Position numbers and translations under genes: made by a program
The notes under the pieces: generated by a model
What the model saw: the letters and a program-made list of their open reading frames with translations, nothing else
The model's database searches: none
Told to the model about the DNA's origin: nothing
In this document: in pieces, positions 32,881 through 44,682 of the stretch
How the letters are laid out: each line of letters starts with the position of its first letter
Numbering within the stretch: position 1 is the first letter of the stretch
NCBI GenBank assembly: GCA_907164885.2
Contig: OU015496.1
Coordinates: 162,266,821-162,330,820, forward strand
Source: Dolomedes plantarius
Taxonomy: Eukaryota; Arthropoda; Arachnida; Araneae; Dolomedidae
Direction of reading: 5' to 3'
DNA: 64,000 nucleotides

Positions 32881-34640
32881 ATGCTATTTATACTGTGTTT
32901 AGTTTTTAAGTTGACTTTGGTTAACAAACATTCATATTGAACCCCGAATCAAGAAACGAGAAACATAGTTTATGAAGGTACTTCAGATGATATTTGGATC
33001 AGTTTAATTGAACAGAGATTTATATGGAGTTTAATAAGGACAGAATGTTTCTATTATTGCTACAGAATCTTGCATTTATGGTGCGTGTAGCCCAAACTGC
33101 AGATTTCTGTTAATTTTTTCTTCAGTCAGTGCCTTTAACAAATACTTTAATACTTTATTTATATATTTTTTTGGCTACAGAATCCTGCATTTATGAAGGT
33201 ATTTATATGGACAATTAGACATTTTTACTTTTAAGCTTTTATTGATTTATTATAAATGTATATATTTTATGATATTTATACTGTTATTAAATCTATGTTA
33301 TTTATACTGTGTTTAGTTTTTAAATTACTTTTGTTAACAAACATTAGACAATTTGACATTTTTAATTTAAACTTGAAAAATGAAAGGCTGAATCTACTAA
33401 AATTCTGAGATGTGTATAACATTTCACATGTTTTTTTTAAATGTTATTTATGCTGTGTTTACTTTTTTAATCAATTTTGTTTAACAAACATTCGACAAAA
33501 TGACATTTTTACTTTTCAGCTTTACTTTTTAAAACTCTTAACTTTCCAAGAGACAATTTGACATTTTTTCCTTTTCAGCTTTTAATGGTTTATTATAAAT
33601 GTATATATTTTATGTTTTACTTTTCAGCTTCTTTTGCTCCAAAGATGAAAGGTTAAATCTAGATGAATTCTGAGGAGTTAATTATAAATTTATATATTTT
33701 TATATTGGATTTTTTAAAAATTATTTGGGTGTATAACATTTCACATGCTTATTTTTCTATGTTATTTATACTGTGTTTAGTCTTTAAATTGATTTTGGTT
33801 AACAAACATTCGACAAATTGACATTTTTACTTTTCAGCTTTACTTTCCAAAAGACAATTGACATTTTTCCTTTTCAGCTTTTAGTGGTTTATTATAAATG
33901 TATGTATATTTTATGTTTTACTTATCAGCTTCTTTTGCTCCAAACATAGAAGGTTAAATCTTGCTAAATTGTTTAGATTTTAAATTGATTTTGGATAACA
34001 AACATTCCACAATTTGACATTTTTACTTTACAGCTTTTAGTGGTACAATGATGAAAGACTGCATCTAACCAAAATACTGAGATATGTATAACATTTCACA
34101 TGCTTTTTTTTTGGCTATGTAATTTATACTGTGTTAAGTTTTTAAATTGATTTTGGTTAACAAACATTCCACAATTTGACATTTTTACTTTACAGTTTTT
34201 AGTGGTACAATGATGAAAGACTGCATCTACCAAAATACTGAGATATGTATAACATTTCACATGCTTTTTTTTTTGGTTATGTAATTTATACTGTGTTAAG
34301 TTTTTAAATTGATTTTGGTTAACAAACATTCCACAATTTGACATTTTTACTTTACAGCTTTTAGTGGTACAATGATGAAAGACTGCATCTACCAAAATAG
34401 TGAGATATGTATAACATTTCACATGCTTTTTTTTTTGGTTATGTAATTTATACTGTGTTAAGTTTTTAAATTGATTTTGGTTAACAAACATTTCACAATT
34501 TGACATTTTTACTTTATAGCTTTTAGTGGTACAATGATGAAAGACTGCATCTACCAAAATACTGAGATATGTATAACATTTTACATGCTTTTTTTGGCTA
34601 ATTTATACTGTGTTAATTTTTTAAATTGATTTTGGTTAAC
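32881..34640. repeat. Tandem repeats of Helitron 3' half, about 160-bp unit
   Basis: Units carry GAGATATGTATAACATTTCA, TTTATACTGTGTTAAG, TTGATTTTGGTTAACAAACA and AATTTGACATTTTTACTTT. The last four are spaced 159-161 bp (phrase near 34083, 34243, 34402, 34563); earlier ones are shorter and diverged. A half unit at 27930-28017 lies left of the nested element. A 153-codon minus-strand frame arises because the unit is close to 159 bp, and I do not take it as a gene. Confidence 0.9.
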
Positions 34641-34683
34641 AAACCTTCTTAAAATTCCGGGCAACGCCGGGTACTTCAGCTAG

Positions 34684-35340
34684 TATGTGATAAAAAAAAT
34701 AATGTATGGAAATTATAGAAGTATTTTCTTTTCATTGATATAAAGTGAGGGATTTTGATGTGTTTAAATTTGATAATGGTAGAATTGTATAAGTAATATT
34801 GAACAACAGTGAGTAATTAAACATATTTTAACAATTGAGTGAAGGATTTATAAGTTTTGAACAAGCATGAGCAATTTTACTTGCTTCCTTCAATTCCCAT
34901 ATTGGTGAGAGTTTTTAGTTAGCAAACGAAAGATGATGAAAGGTGCATAAACAAAAAAATTGCGAAAGGAACTGTTTTGAGTAGTGTAAATAATTTTGAA
35001 AGTTGATTCCATACATTAAAATTCTAATTAACTATTTTTTATATATCTTAATGACTTCATTTGTGTAAATATTAATTTCATTGAGTGATTTTTAACTTTT
35101 TTTGCTACTATTGATTTTTATGTGTGTTATGAGATTTTAAAGTGCAATTCATAATTGAGAAAGATGTTAAAATGTAGATTGGTTATATATTAGTTATTTA
35201 ATAGGTCATACTGTTATATGTACAAGTGAAAAATAATATTTAGTGTCACTTCTGATACTTTAATGTTTTCATTGTCATTCTGAATTTCTGTGGTATATTT
35301 TTCGCAAAGCCTTATCAAAAAATTTTGAGAATTATTTAAT
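34684..35340. other. AT-rich DNA, nothing recognised
   Basis: No frame or element border between the Helitron 3' end and the gypsy remnant. It may be diverged gypsy sequence. Confidence 0.4.
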
Positions 35341-35346
35341 AAACAG

Positions 35347-35595
35347 AGATATGATAGACATTTTGTACAGTCAAATTTTAAAATTGGTGATTTAGTGATG
35401 TACGAAGAATTTAAATACCCAAATTCAAGAAAATTAGATCCACATTATTCAGGCCCTTATAAAAGTTTAAGCCAACTTTCTAATGTTAATTTTGAAATTG
35501 ATAAACCAAACCAATACACTGGGAAAAAGAGTGAAATTGTGCACTCAACCAGATTAAGGCATTTACATCCACATAATGAGTTTAAATTAAAATAA
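35347..35595 (+). pseudogene. Ty3/gypsy Pol C-terminal remnant
   Basis: The frame reads through FKIGDLVMYEEFKYPNSRKL, HYSGPYKSLSQLSNVNFEID and IVHSTRLRHLHPHNE, then stops at 35595. GDLV...L.P...GPY...L....V.....H.RLR is the typical SH3-like tail that follows the integrase core in gypsy polyproteins. Only this tail is left; reverse transcriptase and integrase core are absent upstream. A purine tract (GGGGAGGGGGGGGGGATAAA) follows at about 35619 and may be the old polypurine tract. Confidence 0.75.
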
Positions 35596-36145
35596 TTTTG
35601 CTTCATGTACAATTTTCCTGGGGAGGGGGGGGGGATAAAGAGAAAATTTTGGTACGAATTACAAGTAAAAAATTGAAATTATAAAATTATGAATGTTAAT
35701 GAGTAAATAAATAAAAAAATAATTTTGAATTGATGATATTGTGAAATTGAACTAGAATATGATTTGTATTGAATTTATTGGTTTTTTAACAATTTTGTGT
35801 TTTGAATTGAAATTTAGTAACTAATGAAAGAACTTTGGCTAAACCTAATTTTTGGATTATTTTGAAATATTTGTTACCATTTTTGCAATGTTTTGCTTGT
35901 ATAATGTGCTGAACTGTGTTTACATTTTCCCGAATATGACCAAACTTCCTAACTCAGAGATCCATTTCTTAATTGATTTTACTTGTTGGGTGCCTAACAA
36001 CTTTTTTTTTAAACTTTGTGTGTTGTCTTAAATTAAAATTGATAAAATACTTTAAAAAAATAAAAACAAAATACTATCTTGGTTAAACTTTCTACTAGAG
36101 AACTATTGTATGTCATGTTTTGGATCTTCTGAGCCAAAAACCGAA
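35596..36145. other. 3' untranslated part of gypsy remnant
   Basis: AT-rich, with the G/A-rich tract near 35619-35644. No frame. Confidence 0.4.
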
Positions 36146-37492
36146 TGTAACGCCCCTACTTCTTTCATCTTTCAGTAAATTTCCTCCTTCTCGAATACTC
36201 TATCCTATCACCCATCTCTACCCGTCCGTTGGAAGTCATCCCAACCTCATTGTATCCTTCTAAATAAATTGTACTTCACATACTCAGTCACAATGTGATG
36301 AAAAATATTACTTAAACGAAATGACTAAAGACCGGCCATGTGATGACCGCTTCTTTTGACCTCCCAATTCTTACTTAATACTTCCTCAGGCATGACAAGC
36401 CTCCACATTTTCCTGTTTCTCCATCTTAGTTATTGACAAGGTGTTGTTTTGGCAGTCATGTCATGTGGGATAATTACGGTTGGTCCACTGTACGGCCACA
36501 AACACTAAACGCAAGCAACTACACACCCCCTTCACTCCTTAGTAGTAAGGTTACTAAGAATTTGAACCTAGGGCAGCGTGGGAACACACATTCCAACACA
36601 CGAACACTCTCCACATATTTTTCCAAAGCCATTGTTGTGGTTAAGACTGTGGGATAATTTTGAACTTGCTCTCCTCGGACCCAACTATGCACAACCAATC
36701 AGAAAGTATAATGTGTTTTAACATAATGAATCTATCATTGTGAATTTTTATAATAAAAAGTGTCAATTATATTTATGTTTTTGATAAGGATGAATTGATT
36801 TGAAGATAAATTGCAAAATTATTGTGAAATTTGTGTGTGTATCATCACTCGAGAATGAAAAAGCACTTTCTTGTAACCTAGGTTAAAATAAAATAATGTT
36901 ATGTAATGAAACAATGCTGAAAATTAAGTATATGAGAAAAATTATCCTATGGGCATTTGAATCTATAAGTTGATAGAATCTGTAGAATTTGAATCTATTA
37001 GTTGAAAGAATCTGTAGAAGTTGAATCTATAAGTTGATTTTGTAAGATGATTTTGTACTATGATAAGTTAATAAAATCTGTATTTTTCAATTATTAATAT
37101 GTGATGTCACTGAGTTTTTACAGGGGCAATCATGATGGTCGACCATAGAAATTTTTATCATTAAGTTGTTTTCTTTCATGTATACTTCATATTTCCATCC
37201 TGATTTTATGTATATAAATTAAACACATCTGTAAGTGATTGAAACTGGAACTGTTTAAGATTGTGAGAGTGAGTGGACAGATTGTAGGACTGTCAAATTA
37301 TTCTCCACTCAGGATCAGAGTAAACACCTCGTAAGGCAGAGACTTATGTGTAAACTCTAATAACCGTTCAAGTGAAGTTGTGATTAATATTTTAATGTGT
37401 TTATGCGATATATTTTTGTATGTTAAGTGAGATTTTTCAGATAAAACCTCTATGTTTTTCCTATTGTTTCTACCAACCAATGATTACATACA
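36146..37492 (+). mobile_element. Possible gypsy LTR (single)
   Basis: Begins TGTAACGCCCCTACTTCTTT, a start often seen in arthropod gypsy LTRs, and may end with a CA near 37488-37492. A TATATAAATT box lies near 37211. There is no second copy in the window to confirm the borders, so the call rests on position after the Pol tail and on the TGTAACG start. Confidence 0.4.
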
Positions 37493-37807
37493 TTTTTTTT
37501 TCAAGACTCAAGACCATTTTGGTGTAAAACTGTTATGAATATGCACTGTATTTTTAAAAAACCAGTGCTCCAGGTCATCCTGAATAAATAGAAGAGTAAT
37601 GTAGGGTTTCAGAGGGAAAAATTTAGGAATTAATTGATCGGTTTTGTTGGGAATTTGTTGACTAGGGACTGCAGCCCTACTCAGCTTTTCCAATGGGTTA
37701 ATTTACTTCTGGAATTAACTTTGTTTCTCTTTTCTGGGGACGTGTCGCAGAGAATTCGCGACTCTTTGTGTGCACACTTTCAGAGGAACGGGGGGGGGAA
37801 GTTGTTA
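37493..37807. other. No gene recognised
   Basis: Short spacer with a G9 run near 37789. No coding signal. Confidence 0.4.
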
Positions 37808-37953
37808 AAACATAACTGAACTGTCAAAATATAGTTGAGAAGTACGGGGAAAGGGGCTTAAAATAATAAGAATCTAACAATCCATTTACAAAGCGCGCGC
37901 ATTTTGCTGTGGGGAAAATCAGCTTTTAAAAGCGACTTTGAGCGGAAAGCAAA
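37808..37953 (+). repeat. 145-bp dispersed repeat, copy 2
   Basis: Same orientation and nearly same sequence as 25484-25628; flanks differ. Confidence 0.85.
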
Positions 37954-38346
37954 TAATTCTAGGCGTGAGGATTTATTTTTAGAAGTGTACAGGTTTTGGG
38001 TGCGAAGTTAAGAATGCACGATCAGCACTAATGAGGGTCCATATGCCCAAGGATGAGGTCTGCACATGCGCCGTGCAGCAGGAGCTCGGAGAAAATGAAG
38101 TTTTTGGCAGCAGATTGAGTGGGAATCTCACTGGGAGCGGATGCTCGCTGCAGTCGTGGCCGAGTAGATTATAAAATGGCGAAGCGTGGAAATCAACCTG
38201 GAGAGTGATCAACTTACGGAATTCAATAAAGACGGAGTTAATACGAATATGGCCTATTTCTTTAAAAGGCCTACCACTCGCCCAATTTAACAATGAACGT
38301 GATTGCATAAAATTGATGTTAACACGGGAGCAAAACGAGTTCCGTG

Positions 38347-38392
<46 letters not shown>

Positions 38393-38460
38393 TATATAAT
38401 ACCCGAGAGTTGTTGAATTCCGTCGATACTTCGTCAGGGCTGTAGGCACGGTTCAAAATA
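37954..38460. other. Non-coding, with (TA)n at 38347-38396
   Basis: No gene. The (TA)n tract is about 45 bp. The DNA before it has moderate GC but only short frames. Confidence 0.5.
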
Positions 38461-39869
38461 CACTGCTGGCCACTGTAAATGCAACACCCTGAAGGAAACA
38501 TGCAAATAACATGAAATTTACAACATGCATTAGCGGAGGTGAGATATGCAAATGATTAGAATTTCAGCGCAGACGCACATCACGCGCGCCTGTGGCGCCA
38601 CTTCAAAGCGCTATTTAAGGCTTGGATATTTCGACGATTTCAAGTTCGGCAATTGTGTTTTTCTTGTGGTTTTTTCAAAAAAACGATCAATTATGCCTCG
38701 TCGAAAACAGCGATCATCTTTTGATCAAGTATCCGAGTTCGACAGAGGAAGGATAGTGGCCTACCGAGATTGTGGATTATCTTTCAGGGAAATCGGTAGT
38801 CGTGTTGGACGAAACCAAATAACTGTAATGCGAATATGTGATCGTTGGATGCAGGGGGGTAAGACGGACCGGCGTATTCGATCGCATCCACCTCAGCGCA
38901 CCACTTCACGTGATGACAGGCAAATTGTGCGCATGGCAGTGACGGATCGCTCAGTCACATCACGAAACATAGCACAGCACATGCAGTCTGTAACGCATCA
39001 TCCAGTGTCTGCGCGTACCATTCGACGCCGTTGACAGCAGAGTGGTCTGTTCGCAAGACGTTCATTGCTTTGTCTACCCTTGACGCAGAACCACAGACGT
39101 CTCCGACGCCAATGGTGCGATGACAAAAGGATGTGGACGGCAGAATGGAATGAAATTGTCTTTACTAACGAGTCACGCTTCTGTCTGCAACACCACGGTG
39201 GTCGCATTCGAGTCTGGAGACACCGGGAAGAGAGGATGCTGAACAGCTGCGTTATGCACCACCACACTGGTCCTGCACCGGGTATTATGGTATGGGGCGG
39301 TATTGGATATCACTCTCTTACACCTCTAGTACGCATTGCCGGTACTTTAAACAGCCAGCGCTACATCTCCGAGGTGTTGGAGCCAGTTGTCCTTCCTTAC
39401 CTTCAGGGCTTGCCCACAGCCATATTTCAACAGAATAATGCTCGACCACACGTGGCACGCATTGTCCAACGGTTCTTCGTCAATCGACAGATTGAATTGC
39501 TTCCCTGGCCACCTCGCTCTCCGGATCTTTCGCCGATAGAAAACATGTGGTTCATGGTTGCTCTACGATTGACCCAGATTCCATCCCCAGCTGCCACAGC
39601 AGATCAACTTTGGCAACGTGTGGAAGCTGCTTGGTCTGCTGTACCCCAAGAACTCATCCAAAGTCTCTTTGAATCAATGCCGAGGAGTGTGGCAGCGGTG
39701 ATCTCCAACAATGGTGGCTACTCTGGCTACTGATTTTGGCAGGAACCACACTTCACATAAGTCTATAAATTTAATCATTTGATACTTGGTCAACATGTTA
39801 TCTACAAAATAAATTTTGTTGTGATATCTCTTGTCTTTCTTGGTGTTGCAATTTGGGTGGCCAGCAGTG
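38461..39869 (+). mobile_element. Tc1-like element, 1.41 kb
   Basis: Inverted ends CACTGCTGGCCACTGTAAAT (left) and CACTGCTGGCCACCCAAATT (from the right), TA duplication at 38459-38460 and 39870-39871. A single full-length transposase frame with one stop fills it. Confidence 0.92.
38693..39733 (+). pseudogene. Tc1-like transposase, one stop, catalytic Asp lost
   Basis: The start MPRRKQRSSFDQVSEFDRGR at 38693 gives paired helix-turn-helix domains (SFREIGSRVGRN; TSRNIAQHMQSV). A TGA at 39032-39034 interrupts the single frame; otherwise it is open for 346 residues to 39733, normal for the family. The catalytic blocks read VFTNESRFC, FQQNNARPHVA and WPPRSPDLSPIENMW. The first two should be Asp and are Asn, while the Glu is kept. 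The protein would therefore be dead even without the stop. A GRPR-like linker (RTTSRDD region) is weak. Confidence 0.92.
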
Positions 39870-39871
39870 TA

Positions 39872-40350
39872 ACTATCCATAGAAGTTCAGTCGAGTTTCT
39901 TTAAACAAATTTTAAATTTACATTCCATTTCCTATATCATAGTGGAACGACCCGGCAATGCGACATGCGCTCCATTCAACACCCGGAATACGTCTACCTT
40001 ATTCGCGCCAAATCACTTAGTTTTTAGAAGTTCGGTTCAGGTCATCTGACTAAAATATTTGATGAGTCAGCTTCTCACTGAAATCGGAAGTTCCTGCAAA
40101 GGTTTTAAAGTTCAATTTGGACGACTTTTCGATGCTTTTGCGTGATAAACCTCATCCATCCGGGACCGTGCTCGTATTTAGTCTCGGGAAATAGGGCAAG
40201 AATAGAAACTGGATTTGGATATTTGTAGTTCAAGTGCCAATTTGGGTAAATTAGAGAATATTAAAAATAAGTTAGCTTAATGTATAATTTTGATAATTAT
40301 GTTAAATTTAGATAATGGGGCCGAAATATTACTTACTTACACACACACAC
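39872..40350. other. No gene recognised
   Basis: Moderate GC at 39940-40200, no open frame and no element ends. Confidence 0.45.

Positions 40351-40443
<93 letters not shown>
40351..40443. repeat. (TA)n microsatellite
   Basis: About 90 bp of TA after a short (CA)n, directly left of a MITE. Confidence 0.95.
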
Positions 40444-40446
<3 letters not shown>

Positions 40447-40451
40447 TCTAT

Positions 40452-40905
40452 CGGGCGGCTCAAGTATTACGTAAGCACATTTTAATCATAGACCCCCTCT
40501 CCCCCCTTATAAGCTAAAATAAGTAGATGTCTGACCCTCCTTATGATTTGCTTACGTAAGATCTGACAAATTTCTCGTCGCTGTCAACATGTCGTTTGTC
40601 ATAGGCCAAACGATTTTTTTAATCATTAAGGTTATTGTACATTGCTAAGGAAAAGTGCATAGATGTTAAATCATTAACAGTAAAATCAAAACGACTCCTT
40701 TTCAGTACTGCATGGTACGAGAGTTGGTTTAGTCAGGGAACCATCGCAGCGTACCGGCTGGTGTACTTTTTTCTGGTCTACGTAAGCATTGCTTTGATCC
40801 CCTCTTCTCGCTTGTCAGCAAAAATGTCAGCAACAAAGCTTGAACCCCCCCCTCCCCCTCACACACACACACTTCTGAGTGCTTACGTAATACATAAACG
40901 GCCCC
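40452..40905. mobile_element. MITE with TATTACGTAAGCA ends, copy 1
   Basis: Left end CGGGCGGCTCAAGTATTACG; right end reversed GGGGCCGTTTATGTATTACG; both continue TAAGCAC. TAT stands on each side. The long pyrimidine and (CA)n stretch at 40847-40872 is inside. A related copy is at 47676-48160. A PIF/Harbinger origin is possible from the 3-bp TA-rich flanks, but I cannot prove it. Confidence 0.65.
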
Positions 40906-40908
40906 TAT

Positions 40909-41275
40909 ACAGCGCAGACACTTATTCACATGGCTGGCAAAAGAGCACAGTGTATTGGTGATATCAAATCCTTTTATTTTTCAACTGACATGAATATTTA
41001 AGTCAGCTGAGTTATAGCAGCGCGGGTTTTCGTAAGAATACTGTTAGTTCAAGACTTACAAGACAATTAAGCTGCAACGCAACTTACAGTAATAGAATTA
41101 AGAATGAAGTCTTTACTTAAGTGAGCATAATAAAACCTTTGAATAGCTTAAAAGGACATGTCTGAGCACGTGTGCATTAGAACAGGCGAGTGAAATAGCC
41201 CCGACTGCTTTAACTTCAATCTGAATAGAGATTAGAAAAAAATATTTCTAGAGTATCCGGGTCAAGACATCGATG
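40909..41275. other. No gene recognised
   Basis: Spacer without visible frame between the MITE and the old hAT copy. Confidence 0.4.
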
Positions 41276-41522
41276 TTCAAGAGGAGCGGTCGGCGAACTG
41301 CAGCTCTCGAATGTACGTTGGTTACGTAAATGCGACTCTGAAGTAAAATTGAAAATGAATATAAAACTGTCATAATTTTATATGTTAAATGTTTTAAGGA
41401 TTTTATTGACATAATGGTGTTTTCATAGTCCATTTCCCCAAAATTGTCTCAATATTGCCGAGAAAACAATGCCCTCACTGACAAAGATTATTCCAAGATA
41501 GCAGTTTTAAACATAAAATAAT

Positions 41523-41815
41523 TCAGGTAGCCTCTTTTCACGAAACTACCGCGGGTGATTTACGTAGGATTACTTATCGTTGCTTACCTCTTTTGTATGT
41601 ATATATGTATCTATATATATGTACGTATGTATATACATACATATATGTATGTCAAAATTTTGACGCATCTTGGTACTTTTCTGTTCAACTTGTCCAAGTG
41701 ATAGACTGGGTTTGGCGCGCTCCCAAAATTATAACTCGCGAGGACGGACGGACGGACGGCTTTAGCGTCTGAAATTTTCCTCTCTGAAGGACCGTTATGT
41801 AGGAACGTAATCCTA
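41523..41815 (-). repeat. Dispersed repeat, inverted third copy
   Basis: Reverse-orientation copy of the repeat at 15678-16235: CAGGTAGCCTCTTTTCACGA, then GTAGGATTAC, a TA/CA-rich centre, CAAAATTATAACTCGCGAGG and GTAATCCTACGTTAA. It has a local (GGAC)n run near 41744-41757. Confidence 0.8.
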
Positions 41816-42115
41816 CGTTAAAAATAATTGTTTCTTGAAAGGTTACAGGAACTCAGAACTGATAAAGTAACTTCAGCTTTTATTGCAAATCCCCTTAATG
41901 CCAATGTGAAGGAATTAAATTTTTTCTCCGTTTGATTCTGACACGGCTAATTTGAAAATACAATTGTCGCACTTGGCATGCAAGACTAATAGAGCTCAAA
42001 ATCAATGAATTAGAACGTGATGGATATATATGCATACTGATTTCACAGCGCAAGCAGACTGCTATAAATGACCTACAGAAGGCAGACTTAATGATTTTCA
42101 ATATTTAAAATAGTT

Positions 42116-42163
42116 CTCCGGACTTGTAACATGAGTTACAAGTCCGGAGTTACAAGTCCGGAG
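42116..42163. repeat. Perfect 15-bp hairpin plus direct repeat
   Basis: CTCCGGACTTGTAAC, loop ATGA, then GTTACAAGTCCGGAG, then a further TTACAAGTCCGGAG. GC-rich motif isolated in AT-rich DNA. Confidence 0.9.
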
Positions 42164-43678
42164 GGTTCGGGACACGTTTAAAAAAAATTTATTTATTGAG
42201 TTAAAATTTTGAATTTTTTGTGGTGGTTAACCATACAATTTGTAAACAAAATCGCATCATAAAATTTCTCATTAAGCTTTTATAAAATATTAAAATTATC
42301 TATTTTTAAAAAAGTGGGGTAATTTATAACTCGAAATATTATTTGCCAAATTTCAAAATTTTTTCATTTAATTAAACATAAATATATATGTTTTAATTCT
42401 GATTCAGCATTTTTAAAAAATATTAATTAAAAAAAATTAACAATATTTTGAGTAAAAATTAAAAAAAAAATTATGTAATTTATTTTTTAAAAATCATATT
42501 TTCAAAATTAAATATTTTTCTTAATTTGCTGTTTCAAAATTAAAGTAAAATAATTGAAAATGACATGTTCCAAGTTTGAACCATTTATCTTTAACGGTTC
42601 TTGACTTATAATAACAATTTAAAGACGAGAAATGGTGCAAAAACCCATCATGCAAAAAAACGCGTTTAAGGTTTAAACAAAGATTGGTTGCTATTAGAAT
42701 GTTGGAAAAAAAATTAATATCTCCTGTTCTAATTAAGATAAAAATTAAGAATATTAATTTGTATATTTTTTATCATAAAATTAAGAAATATGCATACAGA
42801 AACTATTTTTTGGTCAAATTAAATTAATAATACACTCAAGTTTAATGTAAAACCAAAAAATATACAAAAAATATAGTTTAAATTGAAAAATTTACATAAA
42901 ATTAAAAAAAATTTAAAATTTTGCAATTTTTTAAAACATTTTCAAGTCTAAAAAATTTTTTTACAAATTTTTTTAAACTTTTTTGGTTTTAGTGTGTAAA
43001 GAAGCTTATAATACAAATCTGATAAAAATTTTGTGTGCCTAGCACACATAATTTGGGAGTAACAGTGCGCGCAATCCAAAAATTCACATATTTGAGAAAA
43101 CTGAAGTTAAAGTTGGAATAACATGGCTATGGCAACAGAGTGAGCTTTACATAAACTCTCATAACTCGAGAAATAATGCAAATTTTTTTATGCGGTTTTT
43201 TACATATTGTTCAGAAATGTCCCCAAAATCAGAATATAGCAAAAACCAAAAATCGATTTTTTGAAGTTTCAAAGGTTGTGAGCCCCCTTAAGCAATAATA
43301 TTTTTTTCGAAACTTTGAAGAATTTTGTGTTTCGGACCACCTTAAAAAATTTACTTTTTGTGTTGTCGGTATCTTCGGATCTACGTATTTATGTGAACAA
43401 TCTTTTCTAACACGAATTTCATTAAATGGAAATTGAGGAACCAAACTACTGATACCAACTTGGAATCGTGCCTTAAATTAAAAACACACTAGTTACAAAC
43501 TGGACATACAAAAATACATACATAAATCGGGACATACTTTTCCCAAAGTGCATCATTAATAATAATTTTAAAAAAAAACGCAAGCATCATTAATGATAAT
43601 TTCCAAGAAAATACAAGTTCATTGTATTAATAATTAATGTTATAACTTGTTGTAATAGAACTTTAAATTTTTCTAATC
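42164..43678. other. AT-rich DNA, nothing recognised
   Basis: Long A/T runs, no coding frame of note. Lies inside the presumed old hAT copy. Confidence 0.5.
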
Positions 43679-44237
43679 CAGGAGTGTCCAACCTTTTATC
43701 TTCCTTGGGCCACATTGAAAGAAGACGAATTGTTTTGGGCCACACAAAAATATACCTAACATTAAAAATTGTTGATGAGTAAAAAAAAGTATAATATATA
43801 CTTGTCATATTTATTTCATTATAAATTTTATTAAAGATAACATAAAACTAATGTGATATTTGGCATTGAATTTGAGAAACCGATGCATCAATATATGAGT
43901 CAATTGAGGTGGTCGCAATTCTCAGGAAGTTCTCAAGATGTTCATCCGATATTTTGGTTCTAATTTCATTCTTGTGCACACTAATTTTAATATCATTACA
44001 AATATGAAATATTAAATCTGTAAAAACTTCACATTTCATTTTTGTAATGAAATTAATACACAGAAATTACATACGGAATTTTGTGTAGAATTAAAGATAT
44101 TTCAACTGATGAATTGTCGATTTGTTGAATGAACAAAGCGGGATCTGTAATGGTCGCCTGCCATCATCGCCGAGGCGGGCTATTGACAATTTTTTCGATT
44201 TGAGCTCTCTTTCTGGACCGCGGATTGGACACCCCTG
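43679..44237. mobile_element. hAT-type element, 559 bp, perfect 8-bp duplication
   Basis: Ends CAGGAGTGTCCAACC and, from the right, CAGGGGTGTCCAATC. The octamer TTCTAATC flanks both sides (43671-43678 and 44238-44245). GGGCCACA motifs are repeated near the left end. No transposase. The 8-bp duplication is diagnostic of the hAT group. Confidence 0.9.
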
Positions 44238-44682
44238 TTCTAATCTATAAAAAAATTTATATGGCTCTCGAATAATTTTGAATTTGTTGTGAGGGGCATG
44301 TTTAGCTTGTCGTCTCAGAATTTTGCCGACCCCTGTTCTAGAGTTATTTCAAAGCAGGTTCGCCTATTAGGAGATTCCAAAATAAAACGGCCTGCTTATT
44401 TTGTGTCTATACGGTCGAATGCCCTGTGGATAAGTGCAGTAATAAATATTTCGTGATTTGGTTACCGAGAGCTTCATTATCACGCTATAAATAAAATTAC
44501 AAATAAAATATCTCTGTGCATTAAATTAGATCGATCCCTAAAATACTGACGACAAAAGGGCTAAAGTCTTAATTTTACCGTCTCTATGAATTTTCTTTTC
44601 TGGATAAAAGCGTGATGTGTTGGTTGGTTGGTGTCGAGTAAATCAAGAGTTAGATTTGTCCATGAGTTGTAAAGTGAGATAT

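Larger units (their letters stand above)
26264..34683 (+). mobile_element. Helitron ends enclosing a nested TIR element
   Basis: The 5' end TCTAATATATAAAAATGAAT at 26264, preceded by A. The 3' end has hairpin CCGGGCAACGCCGGG then TACTTCAGCTAG ending 34683, followed by T. These two termini belong to one common arthropod Helitron class. Without the insertion at 28018-32880 the element is about 3.55 kb and non-coding, with tandem repeats near its 3' end. A tandem monomer split between 27930-28017 and 32881-32930 shows that both halves were once contiguous, which supports a single element. No Rep-helicase frame is seen. Confidence 0.6.
41284..44335. mobile_element. Old hAT element, about 3.05 kb, non-coding now
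   Basis: Left end GAGCGGTCGGCGAACTGCAG, right end reversed CAGGGGTCGGCAAAATTCTG. Flanking octamers TTCAAGAG (41276-41283) and TTCTAGAG (44336-44343) differ at one base. GGCTCTCGAATA-type sequence lies near both ends. The inside is AT-rich without transposase and holds an inverted dispersed repeat and a younger hAT MITE. The end match is imperfect, so the pairing is uncertain. Confidence 0.45.

Noticed and set aside
34096..34557. A 153-codon minus-strand frame made of three 53-residue repeats
   Set aside because: The underlying unit is close to 159 bp, a multiple of three, so one stop-free frame repeats; adjacent units are not in frame.
36433..36657. A 74-codon frame inside the presumed LTR
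   Set aside because: Position in an LTR-like sequence and lack of any domain; random open stretch.
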